Assembly (NCBI GenBank): GCA_964472525.1
Contig: CAYYLL010000004.1
Location: 1-64,000, forward strand
DNA length: 64,000 nucleotides
Direction: 5' to 3'
Origin: SZUA-37 sp964472525
GTDB taxonomy: Bacteria > Pseudomonadota > Gammaproteobacteria > UBA6429 > Thiohalophilaceae
This document shows positions 17,312 to 24,843 of this stretch, in pieces. The position numbers and the translations under genes are program-made. Under the pieces are notes generated by a model that saw only the letters and a list, made by a program, of their open reading frames with translations, did no database searches and had not been told where the DNA came from. Numbering within the stretch: the first letter of the stretch is position 1; each line of letters begins with the position of its first letter.

Positions 17312-18070
17312 TTAGTTAATAATTGGAATATCTTTTACTCCGGGAAACTGTTCAGTAAACTTATAACCAACACCCCAAACTGTTAATATATATTCCGGGT
17401 TCGCAGCATCTTTTTCAATTTTTGCCCGCAAGCGATTTATATGTGAATTTACCGTATGTTCATACCCCTCATGCCCATAGCCCCAGACCTTATCGAGTAA
17501 TTGGCTACGACTAAAAACCAAACCCGGCTGACGGATAAAAAAGACCAGTAAATCAAATTCTGTTGCGGTAAGTTCAATTTTTTTACTATTTAAATAAACT
17601 TGGCGTTTCCCAATATTAACATCCAGACCACCATGAACTATTTTTTCTTCTGCATATTCTTCAGATTTTCCCCCTTTCGTTTTCTCTGTATATACAGCAT
17701 TTCGTCTTATTACCGCCTTCACTCGAGCAACCAGTTCACGAATACTAAAAGGTTTGGTCAGATAATCATCTGCGCCCATTTCCAGACCTAATACACGATC
17801 GATCTCAGATGTCTTTGCCGTTAGCATAATAATAGGTGTGTGTATTTTCTTGCTGCGTAATTCACGACAAACTTCAATACCATTCATTTTAGGCATCATT
17901 ATATCTAAAAGAATTAAATCATAGTCATTACGACAAGCCTGCTGATAACCATCCTGACCGTTATAACTTTTATCAACGCGCATGTTTAAGTCTTCGAGAT
18001 GTACCGCAACAATATGTGCTAGATCACGATTATCTTCGATAATTAATATTCTGGTTTTCTTTTCACCCAT
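17312..18070 (-). CDS. OmpR/PhoB-family response regulator
   Basis: A 252-residue two-domain regulator: receiver (about 5-120) with acidic pocket IIEDNRD, phospho-acceptor Asp56 in LILLDIMMPKMNG, and a conserved Thr and Lys (LTAKT, DYLTKPFS). A winged-helix DNA-binding domain follows (ELTATEFDLLVFF, SRSQLLDKVWGY, TVNSHINRLRAKIE). It is the first gene of the pair with the kinase. Upstream, TCACA repeats 11 bases apart at 18111-18127 suggest autoregulation. Confidence 0.95.
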   Translation of the reverse strand: MGEKKTRILIIEDNRDLAHIVAVHLEDLNMRVDKSYNGQDGYQQACRNDYDLILLDIMMPKMNGIEVCRELRSKKIHTPIIMLTAKTSEIDRVLGLEMGADDYLTKPFSIRELVARVKAVIRRNAVYTEKTKGGKSEEYAEEKIVHGGLDVNIGKRQVYLNSKKIELTATEFDLLVFFIRQPGLVFSRSQLLDKVWGYGHEGYEHTVNSHINRLRAKIEKDAANPEYILTVWGVGYKFTEQFPGVKDIPIIN

Positions 18071-18110
18071 ACTACTTTGTCCTTTTACACCTTAAAATAG
18101 CACCTACCTA

Positions 18111-18127
18111 TCACAAAAAAATCACAA
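18111..18127. promoter_or_regulatory. Direct repeat TCACA-N6-TCACA upstream of the response regulator
   Basis: TCACA at 18111-18115 and 18122-18126, separated by 11 bases start to start, 40 bases before the response-regulator start. It matches the repeat at 15702-15718 in sequence and spacing. Probable autoregulatory site; inferred. Confidence 0.5.
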
Positions 18128-18193
18128 CTATGGTTAAAATAATAGCCCATTAAAAGACCGTGAGAGACTGGGAATACTCAATAAACAGGTTAA

Positions 18194-19219
18194 TCAGAGC
18201 CTATTCTTAAAACGGCTACGTCTTTCTTTCAACTTTCCATTATTCAGCAAACCTGATAAAAATTCTGTAAAATCTAAAAATGTATTTTGGCTTAATTTTT
18301 GTTCATTTAACACTTCGACTTCATCCAAAATTGGGCTAACAATTTTCATCACCCGGGCACTCCGCAACCATTTAAGCTCATCAATGATACTCTGTTCACA
18401 ATTTGCAAGCTCATAAAACAGGCGTAGGGTTTTCTGAGGATTAGCAGCAAGTTGGCCAAAATCATCAATATGCGGAGGGAACTTAGGTGCAATAAGACGA
18501 ATAATTTTTGTTAGCGTATCCAGTTCAAGTGTTATGTCATCAAGCAGTATAATAGTAAAATCCAACAATGGTAATAATTTTTCTTTTGAACGATAAGTAT
18601 AGTCAAGCATTTGTTGCCAATAAGTATCGGGGCTTAAAATAAAGACACTGGTTAACCAGACCATACGTATTCTGGGGTTAAGTGCCTGCTCATTTGACAG
18701 AATATTTTCTATAATAGATAAAAGCTTTTCGGTATTCACATATTTTAAGGCAATGGCCAGTAATATATTTAGTGTTTTTTTCTTATATCCCATCCACCCC
18801 GATAAAATCGGTAGAATAATATCTCCTACTAATTGCTGACCTTGCTTTGTTTTAAGCTGCTCAGATAGCCCTGGTAAAAAATCGGTTCCCTTGCTCATTT
18901 GAGCTAACCAGAATTGTTGCAAGGTTTCAGCGACTAATTTTCGGTCATACTGAATCAAACCACTTATCCATGTATTTTTAAAGTCACAGCTATTTGCATA
19001 GTTAAAACATAATGCCGCACTCAAGGCTTGTGGATTTATTTTAGAAAAGGCCTCTTGTAATGTTGTATTTTTTTTAATGAAAAGATCCATGCTGACTAAA
19101 ACAACGTAACCAAACTCTAGTCGCTTATGTGCTAAACGTTGATCATTATCTTTACGTGTAATAGCGTGAAGATTTTTCTCGTTTTCGAATTTTATTCTTA
19201 GAGTTTCTGATTTTGCCAC
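18194..19219 (-). CDS. Unrecognised helical protein, 341 aa
   Basis: I do not recognise a family. The protein is predicted almost entirely helical with regular leucine and isoleucine spacing, like a HEAT-type or other alpha-solenoid, with a basic C-terminal tail (LKERRSRFKNRL). There is no signal peptide or clear membrane helix. The segment DDFGQLAANPQKTLRLFYELANC stands out as the most family-like stretch. It is 18 bases downstream of the MBL-fold gene, so the two may share a transcript. Base use looks like the neighbours. A scaffold or protein-binding function is the most that can be said. Confidence 0.7.
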   Translation of the reverse strand: MAKSETLRIKFENEKNLHAITRKDNDQRLAHKRLEFGYVVLVSMDLFIKKNTTLQEAFSKINPQALSAALCFNYANSCDFKNTWISGLIQYDRKLVAETLQQFWLAQMSKGTDFLPGLSEQLKTKQGQQLVGDIILPILSGWMGYKKKTLNILLAIALKYVNTEKLLSIIENILSNEQALNPRIRMVWLTSVFILSPDTYWQQMLDYTYRSKEKLLPLLDFTIILLDDITLELDTLTKIIRLIAPKFPPHIDDFGQLAANPQKTLRLFYELANCEQSIIDELKWLRSARVMKIVSPILDEVEVLNEQKLSQNTFLDFTEFLSGLLNNGKLKERRSRFKNRL

Positions 19220-19237
19220 TATGCCTATTAACCATTG

Positions 19238-20173
19238 CTATTCAAATTCAAGTTCCTGATACACTTGCTGAGCATTACGCCCTTTTAATGCTTTGAAGTT
19301 TTTCAAATAACGGAAGGAACTTTGATCTAAATTACCTATATTTTCAATACTACCTCCTATCTGCATATATTCAGATATATTTTTTCTTAAAAAAACAAGA
19401 TAATCATAGGTGTCTTTTTTTGCATTCATTAAAGAAGTTGGGTGTCCATGGCCGGGAACAATTATATTTGGCTTTAAAATTGCAATAGCATTAAAAGCCG
19501 ACAACCATGTTTTTGTTTTTGATGAGTCATGAATACTTAACATCCGCTCAGTATAAATAATATCTCCCGCAAAAATAATTTTCTGCGTTGGTAACCACAC
19601 AAAAATATCGCCCGGCGTATGCGCTTGCCCCGCATAAATTAACTTAAACTTTATTCCATCTAAATCAAAATCTAATTCTTTATCAAAAATTTTACTGGCA
19701 TAACTGGCTCTGGTTTTTTTAATCCCCTTTGCGTCAAGTAGATTAGCAAGTCTGGAAAGTTGGTTGACCTTGCGTTGTTTTTGGTCGGCAACGGCTCGCT
19801 GATTTGCAATAATCATTGCACCACGTTTTTTAAAGTAATCATTACCTAACCAACGGTGGTCTTGCCCTCCGGTATTAATAACTATTTTAACCGGTTGTGT
19901 CGTGATGCTTTTTATAATCTGATGAATGCGTGCCGCACCTTCATAAGTAGCCCCCGAATCAATTAGCACCACTCCTTTAGCGGTAATAACCACACCAAAT
20001 GTTGCATTATTACCTAGGTTATGTTTAGTGCGATTCCTTAATGAACCAACAATTGCATAAATATTTTTGGATATTTTTACAAGTTCCAAATCAGGCATTT
20101 TCGTTTTCGCAATAACTATCGGTTGAAATAGAAACAAGGAAATAAAAACTAATACAGCTCGGTTCATACACAT
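19238..20173 (-). CDS. Secreted MBL-fold protein with altered first metal site
   Basis: A 311-residue metallo-beta-lactamase-fold protein with a signal peptide (cleavage after about residue 22). The usual HxHxDH motif reads INTGGQDHRWLGN: the two leading His are replaced while Asp and final His remain. Downstream metal ligands are kept: AGQAHTPGD (His), FAGDIIY (Asp) and VPGHGHP (His). This would spare the second zinc site but break the first. It resembles the SoxH/quinoprotein-relay type of periplasmic MBL proteins in layout. Enzymatic activity is uncertain. The 18194-19219 gene follows closely downstream. Confidence 0.85.
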   Translation of the reverse strand: MCMNRAVLVFISLFLFQPIVIAKTKMPDLELVKISKNIYAIVGSLRNRTKHNLGNNATFGVVITAKGVVLIDSGATYEGAARIHQIIKSITTQPVKIVINTGGQDHRWLGNDYFKKRGAMIIANQRAVADQKQRKVNQLSRLANLLDAKGIKKTRASYASKIFDKELDFDLDGIKFKLIYAGQAHTPGDIFVWLPTQKIIFAGDIIYTERMLSIHDSSKTKTWLSAFNAIAILKPNIIVPGHGHPTSLMNAKKDTYDYLVFLRKNISEYMQIGGSIENIGNLDQSSFRYLKNFKALKGRNAQQVYQELEFE

Positions 20174-20279
20174 CTCTATTATTTATAATATATCAATGTA
20201 AAAGCATACCATAAATACGTTGAACAACCGAAGTCGAAGCGGGCAGATAACAATTATAACGAAAGCATAAAAGACTTAA

Positions 20280-20720
20280 TTAATACGATTCACCCCATGA
20301 GATAGTATGCTCAAGATTATCAATTTTAAATTGTTGTTCAGCAATCACATCTTTAGCCAGATCACCCAAAGAAATCATACCGATTAGTTCGTTATTATCC
20401 AAAATAGGTAAATGGCGGATACGACGTTGCGTCATAACGGCCAAACATTCATCCACGGTTTGAGTTGGCTGAGTATAAAAAATATCCCGAGTCATAATGT
20501 CTTTTACTTTAGTCGTTTCAGCCGGTAATTTATTTAGAATGACTTTTCGGGCACAATCTCTTTCAGAAAGAATACCAATTAATTTCCCGTCTAATACGAC
20601 CGCTAAAGCACCAATGCCTTTGTCGTCCATCAATTTTATCGCATTAAAGACAGAATCGTCAGGCTCTACAGACCAAATATCCCGTCCCTTGCTTTCCAGT
20701 AATTTCCCAATTTGAGGCAT
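20280..20720 (-). CDS. CBS-domain pair protein
   Basis: A 146-residue cytoplasmic protein made of two CBS domains (about 8-65 and 75-132), a module that binds adenosyl nucleotides and senses energy state. Typical elements are DDKGIGALAVVLDGKLIGILSERD and MTQRRIRHLPILDNNELIGMIS. No effector domain is attached. It is the last gene on this strand before the sortase cluster, 90 bases downstream of the 90-residue protein's gene. Confidence 0.92.
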   Translation of the reverse strand: MPQIGKLLESKGRDIWSVEPDDSVFNAIKLMDDKGIGALAVVLDGKLIGILSERDCARKVILNKLPAETTKVKDIMTRDIFYTQPTQTVDECLAVMTQRRIRHLPILDNNELIGMISLGDLAKDVIAEQQFKIDNLEHTISWGESY

Positions 20721-20813
20721 GCCATTCTCCTTATTAATGTGTGCCTATTAAGTAAAGTACAAAGTGGCTTTAAAATATAGTTAATCCGCCCAATTCATAA
20801 TAAAAATAGCTCT

Positions 20814-21047
20814 TTACAGAGTATTGACGGCTTTTACGGTTAACGGGGACAACCATGAGTCCTGTTCATAATTCCGTGTTATACAATGTTGTTTTTCATT
20901 AGTAGTGCTTAATCTGCTAATACTTAACAATTCAACTGCATTGGCTTCTAGATTACCGGCACTGATTGACTCAACGGTTATTAATAAGTTTTCCAGTGCC
21001 TCTTTATTATCTACTTTTATATTGACTGATAATTCATATTCAAGCAT
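20814..21047 (-). CDS. Small conserved-looking protein in the sortase operon
   Basis: A 77-residue cytoplasmic protein from the ATG at 21047, chosen because an AAGGAG ribosome site stands six bases before it; the ATG two codons earlier directly abuts that site. I do not recognise a family. The first half is a beta-alpha pattern (LEYELSVNIKVDNKEALENLLITV) and the end is polar with one Cys. It follows the sortase gene by 10 bases, so it belongs to the operon and may be an accessory to sortase or its target; that is inference from position alone. Confidence 0.65.
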   Translation of the reverse strand: MLEYELSVNIKVDNKEALENLLITVESISAGNLEANAVELLSISRLSTTNEKQHCITRNYEQDSWLSPLTVKAVNTL

Positions 21048-21057
21048 TGTCATCTCC

Positions 21058-21642
21058 TTACGATGATTTGTTTTTTTCTGTTGCATAAACTAAGTAACGT
21101 AACCGAGTTCCTGTTTGCAATGAATTAAAGGGATAGCAAGTGACCAACAATAATTCGCGTGTTGTTTTATATTGATTAATAATAGCTTTCGCTTTATCAA
21201 CAACCTTGCTCCCAGTTACTTTATAAATAATAATCTTGCCTTTATCTGTTTGTATTTTTATTTCATCACCTCGTTTTAGGTTTTTTAAGAATCTAAAATG
21301 TGTGTCACGGTGTGCGCTAATAATACTCACACCGTTTGAACCCGGTTGTGCCGTTCCAAATCGATAGCCTGGTCCAAAAGCCAGATTACGACCACTGTCA
21401 CCTGCGAGAATAATTATATCTTTATCCAATGCAGGTACTTGCATACGGGCAATCGGCCAAGTGTCCGCCCATGACCAGGGCTTTACCGCTTTTTCTCCAG
21501 CCAATGTTTGTTCCCATGCACCCACTAGCAACTGTTGAGCCACATACGCTTTCACCTGAATATATGTACCTGTAATAATCTGCCAACTGCCCAGCAACAT
21601 AATACTGATGATAAATAAGCGTTGTTTATTTTTTATTCGCAT
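21058..21642 (-). CDS. Class GN sortase
   Basis: A 194-residue membrane-anchored transpeptidase of the Gram-negative sortase class. One N-terminal transmembrane helix (about 9-30) is followed by the sortase barrel. The catalytic triad is visible: His111 in SAHRDTHF, Cys169 in LLVTCYPF, and Arg180 in GTRLRY. In this class one dedicated substrate gene lies next door, and here it is the preceding gene, three bases away. It should cleave the target at its LPQTA motif; the acceptor in Gram-negative cells is not known. Confidence 0.93.
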   Translation of the reverse strand: MRIKNKQRLFIISIMLLGSWQIITGTYIQVKAYVAQQLLVGAWEQTLAGEKAVKPWSWADTWPIARMQVPALDKDIIILAGDSGRNLAFGPGYRFGTAQPGSNGVSIISAHRDTHFRFLKNLKRGDEIKIQTDKGKIIIYKVTGSKVVDKAKAIINQYKTTRELLLVTCYPFNSLQTGTRLRYLVYATEKNKSS

Positions 21643-21645
21643 GTG

Positions 21646-23880
21646 CTAAATCACTTTCTTATGGTTAACAATACCCTGATACCCAAGCATGACAATCGAA
21701 ATTAATAACAGAATAAAACCAATTATTAAATTCAATTCAGATGTCGTTGCCGTTTGTGGCAAGTTGCCAAATACCTTATCGTAAACCATTCCTTTTGGTA
21801 GATTTGTTTTTAAAGCTTGTTTGTTGAGAATTTTGTTAGCAGGGCGGGATGGCGTGACATCAACTGCAACCAGACTGGTGAATTTACTAACAAGATGGTA
21901 TTTTAATGCCACTGTCGTTAATTCTTTTTTAATGACCTGTTTATCTTTTTCTTCGTACAACCTATCCATTAAATTTTTAATTTTGTATCGAGCCCAAAGT
22001 ACAGCAATATCATTATTATCTTCTGATTGTGATACGTTTAAAGCCATTTTCCATTGTCTGTTTGCCAGGTCTGCTGACACATTAATCCTGTGTATGTTTT
22101 CTGATGATTTTGCAACGACTATTATCGGCTCACCTTTATATAAATCCGGTTGTTTTTTCGGCCACAACTCAATCCTATCAGTCGTATTAAAATTAATTTG
22201 TATATTCTTTAGAATAGGCGAATCCAGTTTTACAAATAATGCTTCCATTTTTTGCTGAACTTCATTGACATCGCCAATATAAGTGAACGTACCTCGCCCT
22301 TGCTTTGCAGCTTTACTCATAAAATAACTATTCGGCGCAGAACCAATACCAACGGTAAATAGACGGCTATCGCCGAGTTTAGATTTTATTAGATGAAATA
22401 AAGCCACTTCATTACCAACACTACCATCAGTTAAAAAAATAACCTGCCTTATTCGGTTAGCATGGTGACGTTGTTCATCAAGTTGTTCATGTTCAAAAGC
22501 AAGGCTCAGGGCAGCCGCCATTTCTGTTCCACCATCAGCAGACAAATGACGAATAAAACGTTTTGCTGAAACTTTATTTCTCTGCGTTGCGCTTACTGCA
22601 TGGCTGAATAATTTATGTGCTGTTGAATTAAACTCTATAATATTAAAAGTTTCATTTGTTGATAGTCGGTTAACTGCCATGATTAAGGCCTGCCGTGCCT
22701 GCTGAATAGATGTACCCGCCATAGAACCGGAAGTATCTATAATATAAATAACTTCACGTGCTAATTTCGCCTGAGTTGTCTGTGTATTGGTTGGTGGCAT
22801 AATCATGATTAAATGATAAAATTCTTTTGTATTTTTATCCTGCTGACTAAATACTGCAGCACGCGGTTGTTTGCCAATAATCGTTTGCCAGCTTAAATTA
22901 AAATCCCGATCAGCATAGTTATACTGTTTATTTTCTGTATCTGGGATTAAAGTAATTGTGTATTTTCCTTCACCATGATTCACTTTGGTTACACGATGGT
23001 AGGCCGATTTAATCGTATCAACAGGGAATCCTGCATCTAATTCTATCCGCAGGCTTATTTTGTTTATTTTTTTAAGACTAACAGGCGGTGTTATTTTTGA
23101 CGCATCAGGGACGGTGACTGTATTCGTCGCCCAACCACTACCTGATTCAGTCATTACCAATTCATATTTTTCGATAATGGGTTTAACGGAAGTACTCCTC
23201 GGAATATAGCGTGGGTTAACCACCATGGGAAATCTTAGATTAAACTCACCCGTGGTTTGATTACCATAAGCAGAACGAATATTCTGGTACTTAATGTTTT
23301 GTTGGTATTCAATCACAATTTGAATACTTTCTTGTGGCCCGATATTGGCAACGACGCTACTAAACATATTCGGACGCAACTGCTCTACTAGTGATACTTT
23401 CTTACCTTGTTTTTTTGCCTGTTGATATATTCTTTTTGCTTCTTGTTTAGGTTTTATTTTGCCTTCGAGAACTCTATCGCCAACGATCATTTTTAAATGA
23501 TCAACGGCGGCATCTTCAGGTAAGGGGAAAACATAAATACCTTCTAACCATTGTGTGGTTGTATTTTTAAAAATCTGGGTTACTTTTGCACGCGCAATCA
23601 TTCCGGTTATTTTTATTTCAACATCGGTACTCACTGTTGCTGCGGGTAGGTAACGTCCTGCAACATCTGTTTTATATAATAATTGTCCTTGTTTAACTTC
23701 AGATAATGTTATTTCGTTATGTTGAGTGTCCGACCAGTTTTGTTGCGCGCTAAAGGCTATATTGATTGAAAAATACAGAATAATAACGACCGACAAAACC
23801 TCTAGCAGAATAATAAACAAGCAATTTAACTCGTCCATTATATTTTCTATTAACTTTCCTTTTATTATTGCCTGTTTCAT
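21646..23880 (-). CDS. Sortase target protein with VIT and VWA domains
   Basis: A 744-residue exported protein, the dedicated substrate of the neighbouring sortase (marine proteobacterial sortase-target family). After an N-terminal signal/membrane segment (about 20-42) comes a VIT domain (about 50-190; it includes EGIYVFPLPEDAAVDHL), a beta-rich linker, and a VWA domain with the MIDAS motif DTSGS (near 390), plus a second beta region. It ends with the sorting signal LPQTA (707-711), a hydrophobic helix and a short basic tail (NHKKVI). The start has an AAAGGA ribosome site. VIT/VWA proteins resemble inter-alpha-trypsin inhibitor heavy chains; adhesion or matrix binding is likely. Confidence 0.92.
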   Translation of the reverse strand: MKQAIIKGKLIENIMDELNCLFIILLEVLSVVIILYFSINIAFSAQQNWSDTQHNEITLSEVKQGQLLYKTDVAGRYLPAATVSTDVEIKITGMIARAKVTQIFKNTTTQWLEGIYVFPLPEDAAVDHLKMIVGDRVLEGKIKPKQEAKRIYQQAKKQGKKVSLVEQLRPNMFSSVVANIGPQESIQIVIEYQQNIKYQNIRSAYGNQTTGEFNLRFPMVVNPRYIPRSTSVKPIIEKYELVMTESGSGWATNTVTVPDASKITPPVSLKKINKISLRIELDAGFPVDTIKSAYHRVTKVNHGEGKYTITLIPDTENKQYNYADRDFNLSWQTIIGKQPRAAVFSQQDKNTKEFYHLIMIMPPTNTQTTQAKLAREVIYIIDTSGSMAGTSIQQARQALIMAVNRLSTNETFNIIEFNSTAHKLFSHAVSATQRNKVSAKRFIRHLSADGGTEMAAALSLAFEHEQLDEQRHHANRIRQVIFLTDGSVGNEVALFHLIKSKLGDSRLFTVGIGSAPNSYFMSKAAKQGRGTFTYIGDVNEVQQKMEALFVKLDSPILKNIQINFNTTDRIELWPKKQPDLYKGEPIIVVAKSSENIHRINVSADLANRQWKMALNVSQSEDNNDIAVLWARYKIKNLMDRLYEEKDKQVIKKELTTVALKYHLVSKFTSLVAVDVTPSRPANKILNKQALKTNLPKGMVYDKVFGNLPQTATTSELNLIIGFILLLISIVMLGYQGIVNHKKVI

Positions 23881-24133
23881 AATGTATCCTTTAATCGGTA
23901 TATTGTGTGTCCCAGCGTGTCGTCCCTGACACCCCTGTTTTATTCCATTAGCGCGCCGGTGTTAAGCTGTATTAAAGCAATCGCTTCTGGCATTAACAGG
24001 GATCAATCGAGGCAATTCAAAGATGAAAAATGATGAATTATGGCAATATGCTTTTCGCACTCACAAAGGCTTGTATCTGTGCTAAATTAGTTGGCAATAC
24101 GCAATCAATCTAAAATAACCTGTTTAAAGACTT

Positions 24134-24838
24134 ATGCCAAAAACCATTGCCATTGTTGAAGATGAACCGGCCTTACGCGAAAACTATACCGACGCATTAG
24201 TCCAACAAGGCTATACCGTTAACAGTTATGCAACACGCGAACAGGCTGTTCAGGCTTTTAATCAAAATTTACCTGATTTAGTTTTACTGGATATTGGCTT
24301 GCAGGATGATATTGACGGTGGATTTGAAATTTGCCGACTGTTGCGAAGCCAGTCGTCAACCTTACCTATTATTTTCCTGACCGCACGCGACAGCGATCTG
24401 GATGCCATATCAGGGTTACGACTGGGCGCAGATGACTATCTCACCAAAGACATTAGCCTGATTAATTTGTGTGCGCGCATTAGTGCACTATTTAGACGTA
24501 TCGATGCCTTTGCGATAAATAATCAATCTGAAATCAATAATGCCTTAATAACCCGAGGATCACTCTCTATTGATTCCAATCGTTATACAATTGACTGGAA
24601 TGAGAAAAATATTGACCTAACTCTTACTGAATTTTGGATGGTCTATACCTTAGCCAATCGCCCCGGGCATGTTAAAAGCCGAGAACAATTAATGACAGAT
24701 GCAAAAATTGTAGTCGATGATGCAACCATTACATCACATATCAAACGTATCCGTAAAAAATTTCAACGCATCGACAAAAGTTTTGATTGTATCGATACCG
24801 TATACGGTATGGGTTATCGCTGGAATAATACAGATTAA
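24134..24838 (+). CDS. pdsR: Sortase-system response regulator PdsR
   Basis: A 234-residue OmpR-type regulator: receiver domain with Asp53 in LVLLDIGLQDD and DDYLTKD, then a winged-helix DNA-binding domain (LTLTEFWMVYTLANRPGHV, TSHIKRIRKKF). The two-residue stretch and the divergent placement from the sortase/target operon match the dedicated system's regulator. It begins 253 bases from the target gene's start and is followed by the kinase gene five bases downstream. It likely controls the sortase operon. Confidence 0.9.
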   Translation: MPKTIAIVEDEPALRENYTDALVQQGYTVNSYATREQAVQAFNQNLPDLVLLDIGLQDDIDGGFEICRLLRSQSSTLPIIFLTARDSDLDAISGLRLGADDYLTKDISLINLCARISALFRRIDAFAINNQSEINNALITRGSLSIDSNRYTIDWNEKNIDLTLTEFWMVYTLANRPGHVKSREQLMTDAKIVVDDATITSHIKRIRKKFQRIDKSFDCIDTVYGMGYRWNNTD

Positions 24839-24843
24839 ACAGA

